Below are positions 1 through 8,625 of a stretch of DNA of 64,000 nucleotides, piece by piece (the stretch's first letter is position 1; the number at the start of each line of letters is the position of its first letter). Source of the stretch: Lautropia sp. SCN 69-89 (GTDB lineage: Bacteria > Pseudomonadota > Gammaproteobacteria > Burkholderiales > Burkholderiaceae_E); NCBI GenBank assembly GCA_001724855.1, contig MEED01000017.1, forward strand, positions 1 through 64,000, read 5' to 3'. The translations under genes and the position numbers were made by a program. The notes under the pieces were generated by a model. It was not told the origin of the DNA. It made no database searches and saw only the letters and a list, made by a program, of their open reading frames with translations.

Positions 1-1478
1 CGCCGGCCGCGCGAGCGCCTTCGCGCGCCCCGGCTGCCCGCGCGGCCGGCGCCCGCGCCGGCGCGACCGCCGCGCGCGAGCCGCGCCGGCAGGCCGCCCG
101 CCCGCCCAAGCTTTTCGTGCTCGACACCAACGTGCTGATGCACGACCCGAGCTGCCTGTTCCGCTTCGCCGAGCATGACGTCTACCTGCCGATGATGACG
201 CTCGAGGAGCTCGACAACCACAAGAAGGGGATGTCGGAGGTGTCGCGCAACGCGCGGCAGGTGAGCCGCTCGCTCGACGCGCTGATCGCCGCCGGCGGCG
301 ACATCGAGCAGGGACTCGTGCTGTCGGCGCTGGGCAACCGCGACGCGCAAGGGCGCCTGTTCTTCCAGACGCAGGCGATCGCGCCGATGCTGCCGTCGAC
401 CTTGCCGATGGGCAAGGCCGACAACCAGATCCTCGGCGTGGTCCGCGTGATGCAGGACCAGTTGCCCGACCGCCAGGTGGTGCTGGTGTCGAAAGACATC
501 AACATGCGGATCAAGGCCCGCACGATGGGCCTGCCGGCCGAGGACTACTTCAACGACCAGGTCCTCGAAGACACCGACCTGCTCTACACCGGCGTGATGC
601 AGCTGCCGGCCGACTTCTGGGAGAAGCACGGCAAGGGCATCGAGTCGTGGCAGCAAGGCGGGCAGACCTTCTATCGGATCAGCGGGCCGCTGGTGTCGTC
701 GCTGCTGCTCAACCAGTTCGTCTACTACGAAGGCGACATGCCGCTGGTGGCGCAGGTGCGCGAGATCGCCGGACGCACCGCGGTGCTGCAGACGCTGCGC
801 GACTATGGGCACCACAAGAACGCGGTCTGGGGAATCACCGCGCGCAACCGCGAGCAGAACTTCGCGCTGAACCTGCTGATGAACCCGGAGATCGACTTCG
901 TGTCGCTGCTCGGGCAGGCCGGCACCGGCAAGACGCTGCTCACGCTCGCCGCGGGCCTGGTGCAGGTGCTCGAAACCAAGCGGTTCAGCGAAATCATCAT
1001 GACCCGCGCCACCGTGCCGGTGGGCGAGGACATCGGCTACCTGCCGGGCACCGAGGAAGAGAAGATGCAGCCGTGGATGGGCGCGCTCGAGGACAACCTC
1101 GAGGTGCTCAACCAGAGCGATCCCTCGGCGGGCGAATGGGGACGCGCGGCCGCCATCGACCTGATCCGCAACCGGGTGAAGGTGAAGGCGCTGTCGTTCA
1201 TGCGCGGTCGCACGTTCAGCAACAAGTTCCTGATCATCGACGAGGCGCAGAACCTCACGCCGAAGCAGATGAAGACGCTGGTCACGCGCGCCGGACCGGG
1301 GACGAAGGTCGTCTGCCTGGGCAACATCGCGCAGATCGACACGCCTTATCTCACCGAGGGGTCGTCGGGGCTCACCTACGTCGTCGATCGGTTCAAGGGC
1401 TGGGCGCACGCGGGGCACGTGGCGCTGCAGCGCGGGGAACGCTCGCGACTGGCCGACTTCGCCACCGACGCGCTCTGA
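1..1478 (+). CDS. PhoH-like PIN-domain ATPase (5' end outside window)
   Basis: The frame is open from base 3 with no stop and reads PPKLFVLDTNVLMHDP before the first visible GTG (117), so the true start lies before the window. The N-terminal PIN domain begins with the acidic LDTNVLMHD motif of Mg-dependent RNases. The C-terminal PhoH ATPase domain has Walker A GQAGTGKT near residue 266 (counted from base 117), the PhoH signature VPVGEDIGYLPG, and a DEAQN Walker B. PIN-PhoH proteins (PhoH2/YlaK type) are coupled RNA helicase/RNase proteins in the families studied; the substrate here is unknown. The last eight coding bases, including the stop, form the outer edge of a long inverted repeat. Family call is certain; cellular role is inferred. 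Confidence 0.93.
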   Translation, partial: PAARAPSRAPAARAAGARAGATAAREPRRQAARPPKLFVLDTNVLMHDPSCLFRFAEHDVYLPMMTLEELDNHKKGMSEVSRNARQVSRSLDALIAAGGDIEQGLVLSALGNRDAQGRLFFQTQAIAPMLPSTLPMGKADNQILGVVRVMQDQLPDRQVVLVSKDINMRIKARTMGLPAEDYFNDQVLEDTDLLYTGVMQLPADFWEKHGKGIESWQQGGQTFYRISGPLVSSLLLNQFVYYEGDMPLVAQVREIAGRTAVLQTLRDYGHHKNAVWGITARNREQNFALNLLMNPEIDFVSLLGQAGTGKTLLTLAAGLVQVLETKRFSEIIMTRATVPVGEDIGYLPGTEEEKMQPWMGALEDNLEVLNQSDPSAGEWGRAAAIDLIRNRVKVKALSFMRGRTFSNKFLIIDEAQNLTPKQMKTLVTRAGPGTKVVCLGNIAQIDTPYLTEGSSGLTYVVDRFKGWAHAGHVALQRGERSRLADFATDAL

Positions 1479-1811
1479 GCGGGCCTCGGGGGCGCCGGGC
1501 GGACGCTGGGGGCTCTGGGCGGGCCGCCGTCGCCGGGCCGGGCAACGGGGCTGTGCCGCATCTGTGCCGCATCTCGGGCAAAAGGCTTCGGCCCCGCTGC
1601 GCGGGGCTTCCGGCGTCTACCTCGCAAAATGGCACCCGCGGCCGACGGGCGCTGCGCGCCCGACGGCGACGGGTCCCGCCATTTTGCTTTCGGTAGCCCG
1701 CCGCTCGCCTAATGCCCGAGATGCGGCACAGCCCCGTTGCCCGGCCCGGCGACGGCGGCCCGCCCAGAGCCCCCAGCGTCCGCCCGGCGCCCCCGAGGCC
1801 CGCTCAGAGCG
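1471..1811. repeat. Giant inverted repeat, 91-bp perfect arms, between convergent genes
   Basis: Arms 1471-1561 and 1721-1811 are exact reverse complements over 91 bases by direct pairing. Pairing resumes for 8 bases (1573-1580 with 1713-1720) after an 11-base tandem duplication (ctgtgccgcat twice) present only in the left arm. The central part holds smaller hairpins, such as ccccgctgcgcgggg and a pair of caaaatgg/ccattttg boxes. It fills the whole gap between the PhoH gene and the opposing dehydratase gene. No transposase or plausible ORF lies inside. It could act as a bidirectional terminator or a cruciform; the function is unknown. Confidence 0.9.
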
Positions 1812-1822
1812 GTTCTGTTGCT

Positions 1823-2785
1823 TCAAGGTGAGGGAGCGAGGAGGCGTGCGTAGACGTCGGCGTCGACGTTCGCGCCGGTGAGCATCGCGGCGACCTTGCG
1901 CCCGGCGAGGCGGTGTTTTTCCTGGCGCACGGCGGCGAAGGCGGCTGCGCCAGCGCCTTCGGCGCAGTTGTGCGTGGCGCGAAAGAGGATGCGGATCGAG
2001 TCGGCGACTTCTTCGTCGCTGACTTCGACGACGCGATCGACCGAACGGCAGATGATCTCGAGCGCCTGCGGATCGGGGGTGCGGCAGGCGAGGCCGTCGG
2101 CCAGCACGGTGCTGACCGGGGATTCGATCGGGCGATGCGCGGCGAACGAGACGGCGTAGGCGCGCGCATGCGCGGAGACGACGCCGACCACTTCGACCCG
2201 CAGCCCGAGCGCGTCGCGGGCGGCCACCGCGCCGCAGATGCCCGAACCGAGGCCGATCGGCACGTAGAGCGTGTCGATGCCGGGCACGGCCCGCAGCAGT
2301 TCGAGCGCCGCGGTGGCCACGCCGGCAACCAGGGTGCGATCGAACGACGGCACGAAGTGCAGGCCGTCGCGGGCGGCGAGCTGTCCGGCGAATTCACGCG
2401 CTTCCTGGAAGTCGGCGCCGTGCTCGACGATCGTCGCACCGAGCGCGCGCATCGCGGCATTCTTCTCGACGCTGTTGCCGCGCGGCACGACCACCGTAGC
2501 CGGGATGCCGTAGCGGCTCGCGCAGATCGCGACCGACTGACCGTGGTTGCCGCGAGTGGCGGTCACCACGCCGGGAACGCTCTTCTCCGTAGCGAGGCGG
2601 GAGAAATAGACGAGCCCGCCGCGCACCTTGAACGCGCCCACCGGGGTGTGGTTCTCGTGCTTCAGCCAGACCTCGGTGCCGGCTTCCTGGCACAGCAGCG
2701 GCCAGCGGTACTGCGGCGTGGGCGGCATGGTCTCGTAGACGATGCGCGCCGCGGATTCGATCTCGTCGATACCCGGTAGGTCCAT
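1823..2785 (-). CDS. PLP-dependent threonine/serine dehydratase family protein
   Basis: This 320-residue protein is a fold-type II PLP enzyme. The PLP lysine sits in the motif TPVGAFKVRGG (Lys53), and a TRGNHGQS loop that binds the substrate carboxylate follows near residue 95. A short glycine-rich phosphate-binding loop (PIGLGSGICGA) lies mid-protein. There is no C-terminal ACT regulatory domain, so a catabolic, non-allosteric threonine/serine deaminase (2-oxobutyrate or pyruvate plus ammonia) is more likely than biosynthetic IlvA. Serine racemase or ectoine-derivative dehydratases share this fold and cannot be excluded. The gene ends just inside the giant inverted repeat region and lies 50 bases downstream of dnaB on the same strand. 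Confidence 0.8.
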   Translation of the reverse strand: MDLPGIDEIESAARIVYETMPPTPQYRWPLLCQEAGTEVWLKHENHTPVGAFKVRGGLVYFSRLATEKSVPGVVTATRGNHGQSVAICASRYGIPATVVVPRGNSVEKNAAMRALGATIVEHGADFQEAREFAGQLAARDGLHFVPSFDRTLVAGVATAALELLRAVPGIDTLYVPIGLGSGICGAVAARDALGLRVEVVGVVSAHARAYAVSFAAHRPIESPVSTVLADGLACRTPDPQALEIICRSVDRVVEVSDEEVADSIRILFRATHNCAEGAGAAAFAAVRQEKHRLAGRKVAAMLTGANVDADVYARLLAPSP

Positions 2786-2835
2786 GCGTCATCCTCGCGC
2801 GCTAGCGGCCCGGCATGCGCAGCGCGCGCAGCGGC

Positions 2836-5268
2836 TCAGACCCCGGCAGTGAAGTTTTCGAACTTGGTGTACTGCCCGACGAAGGTCAGGCGCACCGTGC
2901 CGATCGGCCCGTTGCGCTGCTTGCCGATGATGATCTCGGCAACGCCCTTGTCTGTCGAATCGGGGTTGTAGACCTCGTCGCGATAGATGAAGACGATCAC
3001 GTCTGCATCCTGCTCGATCGCGCCCGATTCGCGCAGATCCGACATCACCGGCCGCTTGTTCGGGCGTTGCTCGAGCGAGCGATTGAGCTGCGACAACGCG
3101 ATGACCGGGCAGTCGAGCTCCTTGGCGAGCGCCTTGAGCGCGCGCGAGATTTCCGAGATTTCGGTCGCGCGGTTCTCGCCGGTCGAGGTCGAGGACATCA
3201 ACTGCAGGTAGTCGACGACGATCAGGCCGAGCTTGCCGCACTGCCGCGACAGGCGCCGTGCGCGCGCGCGCAGTTCGAGCGCGTTCAGCGCCGGCGTCTC
3301 GTCGATGAAAAGCTGCGCGTCCTGCATCTTCTGGATCGCGCTGGTCAAGCGCGGCCAGTCGTCGTCGACGAGCCGTCCGGTGCGCAGCCGTTGCTGGTCG
3401 AGACGGCCGACCGAGCACACCATCCGCATCGCCAGTTGCGTCGCGCCCATCTCCATCGAGAACACCGCCACAGGCAGGCCCTGGTCGACCGCGACGTGCT
3501 CGGCGATGTTCAGCGCGAGCGACGTGTTGTGCGTGACCACGTAATCGTCGGTGATGTAGAGCCTGCTCGGGTGCGACACCGAAATGCATTGCACCGGAGC
3601 GCGACGGGTCGGCTCGATCGACGCGATGACCGGCAGCTTCCGGCGGACACGTCTTTTCGCAACGCGAGACGCCTTGGCTTCCATCAGGAACAGGCTTGAC
3701 GGATCGGGATGCGCGATCGTGCAGACGAATGCCGGCAGGCCATCGCGACGCTCGCCGTCGACCCGGAACGTCGGGCGTTTCGTCGCGATGGCGCACCAGC
3801 CGCCGAGCGACCGCACCAGTTCCTGGACTCCCAGGGCCAGCCTTTCGCTGGCGGTGGAGAGCCGGACGGTTCCCCAGCGCTCGACCCGTCCGTCGGTATC
3901 GAGGATCCCGCGCAAGAGGTCGAGCCTGGCCTGACGACCCGCGTCAAGGTAGGCGCGCGGAATGAACTTGTCGACCGAACCCGCACCCCACAGGCCCAGG
4001 GACTCGAGTTGCACTTTCAGCGGATTGGGATGCCGCCCTTGATGACCCGCGCGCGCGCCCCGGTTCGGCTGCACGATGCGCCAGTCGTATCTCCATGCGT
4101 GCTGAAGGATCAGCTCGTTGCCGACGCGGGTGCGCATCCGCTCGAGCAGGTCTGCGGCCGCGGTCGAGAACATGACCGAAGCCCGCCGCAGGCAACCGTC
4201 GCCAAGCAAGGCCCCCAATACCCAGGGATCGACCGGCAACGGATCGTCACTGCCGAAGTCGCCTGACGGCAGGTCGATCCAGAGGCGGTTGCGGTAGCGG
4301 ACGCGGCCCAGCATCTCGCGAAGCTTCGCGGTACTGAGGACGCGCGGCGCAGACCACTCGCGAAAATAAACGCGCCAAAGGTGCTCGTCGCAACACTCCG
4401 CGGACCGGCCGTCGGAGAACCTGATCCGGTAGACCTGGCGTTCGCCTTGTGGATAGACACCGGTCACGATCGACGGCCTGCCGTCGATCGATGCCAGTGA
4501 ATCGCCCACCGCGATGTCGCCCATCGCCTTCCAGCCAGAACGCAGGCGCACCCTCGCATCGAGCGGCTGCGCCTTGCCCATCGAGGGCCGTCCAGCCACG
4601 ATCACCAGGTCGCCCGGCTGCAGCCCCGAGGTCATCCGGTCGAGGTCGACGTAGCCGGTGGGCACGCCGGTGACGTCGTTGGGGTTGTTCTGGTTGTAGA
4701 GCTCGTCGATGCGCTCGACCACCTTGCCGAGCAGGTCGGGCAGCGGCTGGAAGCCGGCCTGTCCGCGCGCGCCGTCCTCCGAGATCTGGAACACCTTCGA
4801 CTCGGCCTCGTCGAGCAGCTGCCGCGTGTCCTTGCCCTGCGGATTGAGCGCCGAGGTGGAGATCTCGTCGGAGGTGGAGATCAGCTTGCGCAGGATCGAG
4901 CGGTCGCGAACGATCTCGCCGTAGCGGCGGATGTTGGCGGCCGACGGCGTCTCCTGCGCGAGCGAGTTCAGGTAGGCGAGCCCGCCCGACTCCTCGGCCT
5001 TGCCGGCCGTCTGCAGCGCCTCGTAGACGGTGACCACGTCGGCCGGCTGACCGCGCTCGATCAGCCGCGCGATCTGGCGCCAGATCAGCCGGTGGTCGTG
5101 CCGGTAGAAGTCTTCCTCGCGCAGCACGTCGGCGACGCGGTCGAAGGCGACGTTGTCGAGCAGCAGGCCGCCGAGCACCGCCTGCTCGGCCTCGATCGAA
5201 TGCGGTGGCACTCGCAGCGCGGCGACCTGCGGATCGTCGCCCGGCAAGGAACTGGGAACTGCTGACAT
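2836..5268 (-). CDS. dnaB: Replicative DNA helicase DnaB, interrupted by an intein
   Basis: The N-terminal DnaB domain (SIEAEQAVLGGLLLD) and the C-terminal RecA-like domain (SMEMGATQLAMRM, VDYLQLM, SDLRESGAIEQDADVIVFIYRDE) are complete. Walker A is split: GRPSMGK is followed by a 349-residue intein, and TSLALN resumes after it, so splicing would rebuild GRPSMGKTS. ATG at 5268 (MSAVPSSLPGDD) is chosen; a GTG at 5310 would add 14 residues. Neither start has a strong ribosome site. Without the intein the host protein is about 461 residues, normal for DnaB. The gene is last in the rpsF-priB-rpsR-rplI-dnaB run, 214 bases after rplI. The frame is open throughout, so this is not a pseudogene; activity should depend on protein splicing. 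Confidence 0.96.
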   Translation of the reverse strand: MSAVPSSLPGDDPQVAALRVPPHSIEAEQAVLGGLLLDNVAFDRVADVLREEDFYRHDHRLIWRQIARLIERGQPADVVTVYEALQTAGKAEESGGLAYLNSLAQETPSAANIRRYGEIVRDRSILRKLISTSDEISTSALNPQGKDTRQLLDEAESKVFQISEDGARGQAGFQPLPDLLGKVVERIDELYNQNNPNDVTGVPTGYVDLDRMTSGLQPGDLVIVAGRPSMGKAQPLDARVRLRSGWKAMGDIAVGDSLASIDGRPSIVTGVYPQGERQVYRIRFSDGRSAECCDEHLWRVYFREWSAPRVLSTAKLREMLGRVRYRNRLWIDLPSGDFGSDDPLPVDPWVLGALLGDGCLRRASVMFSTAAADLLERMRTRVGNELILQHAWRYDWRIVQPNRGARAGHQGRHPNPLKVQLESLGLWGAGSVDKFIPRAYLDAGRQARLDLLRGILDTDGRVERWGTVRLSTASERLALGVQELVRSLGGWCAIATKRPTFRVDGERRDGLPAFVCTIAHPDPSSLFLMEAKASRVAKRRVRRKLPVIASIEPTRRAPVQCISVSHPSRLYITDDYVVTHNTSLALNIAEHVAVDQGLPVAVFSMEMGATQLAMRMVCSVGRLDQQRLRTGRLVDDDWPRLTSAIQKMQDAQLFIDETPALNALELRARARRLSRQCGKLGLIVVDYLQLMSSTSTGENRATEISEISRALKALAKELDCPVIALSQLNRSLEQRPNKRPVMSDLRESGAIEQDADVIVFIYRDEVYNPDSTDKGVAEIIIGKQRNGPIGTVRLTFVGQYTKFENFTAGV
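3526..4572 (-). other. Class 3 DnaB intein with LAGLIDADG homing endonuclease domain
   Basis: The 349-residue intein lies between the P-loop Lys and Thr of DnaB. It starts with Ala (AQPLDARVRL), not Cys or Ser. Block B reads CCDEHLWRV, giving His64 and Trp66 in intein numbering. Block F reads VQCISV, giving Cys329. Block G ends VVTHN, giving Thr347 and Asn349, and the first extein residue is Thr. This Trp-Cys-Thr triplet with a non-nucleophilic first residue is the published signature of class 3 inteins, where the block F Cys attacks the N-terminal junction. Two LAGLIDADG-type motifs (VLGALLGDG and LRGILDTDG) keep their acidic residues, so an active homing endonuclease is possible. Base composition resembles the host gene. 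Confidence 0.93.
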
Positions 5269-5380
5269 CGAGGCTCGGGGACTGCGGATGGGCGGGGGAA
5301 TCAGCCCCACATCTTAGAGAAAAACGCGGCGCCGCGCCCTTCGAATCGATGCGGGCAAGCGAAGCGTCGCCCGAATCGAA

Positions 5381-5402
5381 ACGGGGCGCCGCAGCGCCCC
5401 GT
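5381..5402. terminator. GC-rich hairpin between rplI and dnaB
   Basis: A perfect 9-bp stem (acggggcgc / gcgccccgt) closes a four-base loop. Only a short TTT follows on the minus strand, so it is a weak intrinsic terminator or an attenuator that lowers dnaB expression relative to the ribosomal genes. A second inverted repeat (cattgcgcg / cgcgcaatg) lies nearby within 5412-5462. Confidence 0.35.
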
Positions 5403-5482
5403 CCCGAGTTCCATTGCGCGAGCTCGCGCGGCGGCGGCCCGCGGTCGCGGACCGCGCAATGCGGACCGCTCGGTGAGGCTGA

Positions 5483-5935
5483 TCAGGCAGCCTCGGCAAC
5501 GACCGTCACGGTGACCTGCACCACCACGTCGGTGTGCAGCGCGACGTCGACGGTGGCGTCGCCGATCGACTTCAGCGGACCGGCCGGCATGCGGACCATG
5601 CCCTTCTCGACCTCGAAACCCATCTTCTTCAGGTTTTCGGCGATGTCGAAGTTGGTGACCGAACCGAACAGGCGGCCGTCGACGCCGGCCTTCTCGGCGA
5701 TGCGCACGACGGTGCCGTCGAGTTTTGCGCCCATCGCCTGCGCAGCCGTCAGGCGGTCGGCCTGCGCCTTCTCGAGTTCGGCGCGACGCGCCTCGAATTC
5801 CTTGATCGCCGCCTCGGTGGCGCGGCGCGCCTTGCCCTGCGGGATCAGGAAGTTGCGCGCGTAGCCGTCGCGCACCTTCACGACGTCGCCGAGCTGGCCC
5901 AGGTTGACGAGCTTTTCGAGCAGGATGACTTGCAT
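5483..5935 (-). CDS. rplI: 50S ribosomal protein L9
   Basis: The 150-residue product starts [36 protein letters not shown], the conserved N-terminal rRNA-binding domain of bL9. A long connecting helix and a C-terminal domain follow. Length matches the family. It is 16 bases downstream of rpsR and belongs to the ribosomal/primosomal operon starting at rpsF. Confidence 0.98.
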   Translation of the reverse strand: MQVILLEKLVNLGQLGDVVKVRDGYARNFLIPQGKARRATEAAIKEFEARRAELEKAQADRLTAAQAMGAKLDGTVVRIAEKAGVDGRLFGSVTNFDIAENLKKMGFEVEKGMVRMPAGPLKSIGDATVDVALHTDVVVQVTVTVVAEAA

Positions 5936-5951
5936 CTGGAGGTTCCCCGGC

Positions 5952-6227
5952 TCAGTGGTTGTCGGTGTACGGCAGCAGCGCGAGGAAGCGCGCGCGCTTG
6001 ATCGCGTCCTGCAGCTGGCGCTGGTAGCGCGCCTTGGTGCCGGTGAGGCGCGCCGGGATGATCTTGCCGGTGTCGGTGATGAAGTCCTTCAGCAGGTCGA
6101 CGTCCTTGTAGTCGATCCACTCGATCTTCTCGGCGGTGAAGCGGCAGAACTTCTTGCGCTTGAACAGCGCGCTCTGCGACGCACGGCGGGGTTTCTTGTC
6201 CTTGGAACCGCGGCGGAAAAAGGCCAT
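5952..6227 (-). CDS. rpsR: 30S ribosomal protein S18
   Basis: The 91-residue bS18 has the signature [38 protein letters not shown] split across the usual positions and ends in the typical basic [15 protein letters not shown]18 binds 16S rRNA as a dimer with S6, whose gene heads this operon. Spacing to priB is 30 bases and to rplI 16 bases. Confidence 0.98.
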   Translation of the reverse strand: MAFFRRGSKDKKPRRASQSALFKRKKFCRFTAEKIEWIDYKDVDLLKDFITDTGKIIPARLTGTKARYQRQLQDAIKRARFLALLPYTDNH

Positions 6228-6257
6228 GGTGTTCTCTCTTTCGTGTCAGGTGTCAGT

Positions 6258-6623
6258 TCAGTTCGTTGATCGGCCCGGCGAGGCGAAGTCGGTGACGTGC
6301 AGCACGAGCGACTTCGACTGGCGGCGGCGCGGCGCGAGAAAGCCGGTGACGACGAGCTGCTCGCCCAGCGAGAGCCGGTCGGCGCGCGCCGCGATCGACC
6401 CGGCGAAGCGCACCGGCAGTTCGAAGTCGAGCTGCCTGGGCTGCCCTGCCTCGATCGCCTCGGAGCCGTGGCTGAGCCGCGCGTTCAGCATCGCGATGCC
6501 GGCCGGCGTATACCGCAGCGCCTCGCGCTCGACGAGCACGCCGGACAGCTCGACGCGGTTGGCCGCCCCGTCACCCACTCGGTTTCCCGCTCGGTTGGCC
6601 AGGTTGGCAGCTTCGGTTCGCAC
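6258..6623 (-). CDS. priB: Primosomal replication protein N (PriB)
   Basis: The product is a single OB-fold protein with the PriB landmarks NRVELSGVLVEREALRYTPAG and a C-terminal half ending LVLHVTDFASPG. PriB is a dimeric ssDNA-binding protein that stabilises PriA at stalled forks and helps reload DnaB, whose gene is in the same operon. The GTG at 6623 gives 121 residues. A GTG 15 codons later would give about 106, closer to the family length; neither has a convincing ribosome site, so the start is uncertain. Confidence 0.9.
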   Translation of the reverse strand: MRTEAANLANRAGNRVGDGAANRVELSGVLVEREALRYTPAGIAMLNARLSHGSEAIEAGQPRQLDFELPVRFAGSIAARADRLSLGEQLVVTGFLAPRRRQSKSLVLHVTDFASPGRSTN

Positions 6624-6657
6624 CGCGCAGCAAGCCGTGGGCAGCGCCCGCGCGCCC

Positions 6658-7023
6658 TCAGGCCTGCGGCGCCTCGGAAGCGACCTTGCGGGCCTCTTCC
6701 TTCTGGATCTGCTTCCACATCGGCGACGGGCCCGTCTCGGCCTTCTTCATCGCGACGATGAGGTGGCGCAGCACCGCGTCGTTGAAGCGGAACGCGTGCT
6801 CGAGCTCGTCGAGCGTGGGCTTGCCGCATTCGATGTTGGCCAGCACGTAGTGGGCCTTGGCCATTTTCTGGATCGGGTAGGTCAGCTGGCGCCGGCCCCA
6901 GTCTTCGATCCGGTGGATCTTGCCCTGCTGGGATTCGATCATCGCCTTGTACCGCTCGATCATCGCGGGCACCTGCTCGCTCTGGTCGGGGTGGACGATC
7001 AGCACGATTTCGTAGTGACGCAT
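6658..7023 (-). CDS. rpsF: 30S ribosomal protein S6
   Basis: The 121-residue product starts [25 protein letters not shown], the bS6 ferredoxin-like fold. ATG at 7023 follows a clear AGGAG ribosome site (accaggagaaccg). It heads the operon rpsF-priB-rpsR-rplI-dnaB; a sigma-70-type promoter lies about 175 bases upstream. The frame stays open far upstream, but that extension is the shadow of the gene at 7230-7979. Confidence 0.97.
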   Translation of the reverse strand: MRHYEIVLIVHPDQSEQVPAMIERYKAMIESQQGKIHRIEDWGRRQLTYPIQKMAKAHYVLANIECGKPTLDELEHAFRFNDAVLRHLIVAMKKAETGPSPMWKQIQKEEARKVASEAPQA

Positions 7024-7204
7024 CGGTTCTCCTGGTTCGACGACAGACCGGGGCGCACCCCGCGGCAACCGGACGGCCGCCGCATCCCCACGAGGGGACT
7101 GCTGTCTCGACGCGTGCCCTTCACGTGATGTCGCGCGGGCGTACCTTGTGGACGAAGGCCGCCGGCGAGATTGCGTCGATGCGCCGTGCGGCAAGGAACC
7201 GGGA

Positions 7205-7233
7205 AGTATAGCCGAATGCAGCGCCCGGCTCAA
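7205..7233 (-). promoter_or_regulatory. Sigma-70-like promoter for the rpsF operon, with long leader
   Basis: On the minus strand TTGAGC (7228-7233) and TATACT (7205-7210) are spaced by exactly 17 bases. Transcription would begin near 7198 and leave a leader of about 175 bases before rpsF. The leader holds short hairpins (tcccctcgtgggga; cggggtgcgccccg). S6-S18 operons often carry a leader bound by the S6:S18 dimer; this one is a candidate, not a demonstrated example. The -35 box overlaps the stop codon of the upstream gene. Confidence 0.6.
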
Positions 7234-7979
7234 GCGGACGACGGAGGGCCTGCAGACGACGCGAGGCCTGCGGCCTGCTCGCTCCAGCCGGCTCGCGCCC
7301 CCGCATAGAGCGCCTCGAGGATCGCGCGCTCGCGCGCCTCGAGGCGCGCGAGGAAGCCCGAGGCGCCGCCGATCGCACGAAACGCCTCGAAGCCGCGCAC
7401 CAGGAACTCGTGCATCTGCGACAGCCCCGCGACGCGCGCCGGCCCGCCCATCGCCTTGAGCAGCCGGCCCAGCATCGGATGGCGCACCAACCGGTCGAGC
7501 GACTGCCCGATCGCGCCGATCAATTCGATCTGGCGCTCGCGATCGCGCCGCGAGCCGGCGCGCCGATAGGCGTCGGCGTACGCGGGCTCGTCGATCGCCA
7601 GCGGGTCGGACTCGCGCAACAGCGTCGCCATTGCCAGGTCGAGGCGCTCGGACAGCGCGTCCATCTCGATCGCGTCGGCGATCGTCGCCAGCGCCGGCTC
7701 GGGCAGCAGGCGCACCAGCATCGGCACGAGCCGCGCAAGCTCGGCATCGCGCTGCGAGAAATCCTTCGCGCCGTACAGGTCTTGCAGGAAGAAGCGCGCG
7801 GCCGCCCCGTGGCGCGGTTCGGCCAGCAGGTCGGCATGCGTGCGGGCGAGGCGGTGCGCCTGCCAGTTCTTCAGCGCCTGCGTCCACGCGCGCGTCTGCG
7901 CATCGGCGCCGATCGCAGCGCGCATCCGCGCCACTTCGCTGGCGGTCTGCTGCAGCCGTTGTCCGTGATCCGTCGCCAT
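7230..7979 (-). CDS. FFLEELY-motif family protein, function unknown
   Basis: The 249-residue, largely helical protein contains [17 protein letters not shown] near residue 60, a variant of the motif that names the FFLEELY family found in beta- and gamma-proteobacteria. ATG at 7979 is chosen because the family N-terminus (a short helix ending TWAWxxALxxWQ-like, here [16 protein letters not shown]) follows at the right distance. The in-frame extension upstream is non-coding. No signal peptide, membrane segment or catalytic motif is evident. It lies upstream of the rpsF operon on the same strand but is separated from it by the operon's own promoter. Confidence 0.7.
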   Translation of the reverse strand: MATDHGQRLQQTASEVARMRAAIGADAQTRAWTQALKNWQAHRLARTHADLLAEPRHGAAARFFLQDLYGAKDFSQRDAELARLVPMLVRLLPEPALATIADAIEMDALSERLDLAMATLLRESDPLAIDEPAYADAYRRAGSRRDRERQIELIGAIGQSLDRLVRHPMLGRLLKAMGGPARVAGLSQMHEFLVRGFEAFRAIGGASGFLARLEARERAILEALYAGARAGWSEQAAGLASSAGPPSSA

Positions 7980-8081
7980 GAAGGCCGAGTCTGCCGCAGG
8001 CGGCGCTCGAGTCCAAGCGGGCGGCGCACACGCGGCCCGCTTTAGAGATGGACCTCTACCCTGCTCGCCTAGAATCGGCTC

Positions 8082-8576
8082 ATGGTTCGACGTCGAACGT
8101 TCCTGAAGCTCGGCCTGGTCGGCGGCGCATTGCTGGCCGCAGGCGGGACCGCATCGTGGCTCGCCGTGCGCGACCCGGCCGCCAACCGGCGCGAGGTGCT
8201 GGCCGGCGTCGTGCCGGCCATCCTCGACGGCGCATTGCCCTCCGGCGGCGCGCAGCGCGCGCTCGCGATCGCCGAGGCGAGCGCCGCGGTCGAGGCAGCG
8301 ATCGCCGCGCTGTCTCCGGCCGCGCAGGACGAGCTCGCGCAGCTGTTCGCGCTGATGGCGCTCGCGCCGACGCGCCTTGCGCTCGCGGGCCTCACGCAGC
8401 GGTGGCGCGAAGCCGGCGTCGCCGAAGTGTCGGCGGTGCTGCAGCGATGGCGCACGCATCGGCTCGAATTGCTGCAGAGCGCCTACCACGCGCTGCACGA
8501 CCTGGTCGCCGGCAGCTGGTACGCCGAGCCCGCGCACTGGGCGGCGATCGGCTACGACGGGCCGCCGCGGCTGTGA
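8082..8576 (+). CDS. Tat-leader protein, probable GMC oxidoreductase partner
   Basis: The 164-residue product starts MVRRRTFLKLGLVGGALLAAGG, with twin arginines, a hydrophobic stretch and a Tat-like leader. The rest is helical and alanine-rich with no cysteines for cofactors. Size and position directly before a GMC flavoenzyme resemble the small gluconate 2-dehydrogenase subunit-3-type partners that carry such flavoproteins through the Tat pathway; this assignment is by context. A TAGAAT box at 8070-8075 would place transcription close to the ATG, so the mRNA might be nearly leaderless. The gene diverges from the FFLEELY-family gene. Confidence 0.6.
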   Translation: MVRRRTFLKLGLVGGALLAAGGTASWLAVRDPAANRREVLAGVVPAILDGALPSGGAQRALAIAEASAAVEAAIAALSPAAQDELAQLFALMALAPTRLALAGLTQRWREAGVAEVSAVLQRWRTHRLELLQSAYHALHDLVAGSWYAEPAHWAAIGYDGPPRL

Positions 8577-8625
8577 GACGCCCTCGCCACGCGCCCGGCG
8601 CGATTTCCGACGGAGCACGCACCCC

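Noticed and set aside
3526-4572. dnaB as a pseudogene with an insertion in the P-loop
   Set aside because: The insertion keeps the frame and has every splicing motif, so a functional intein explains it better.
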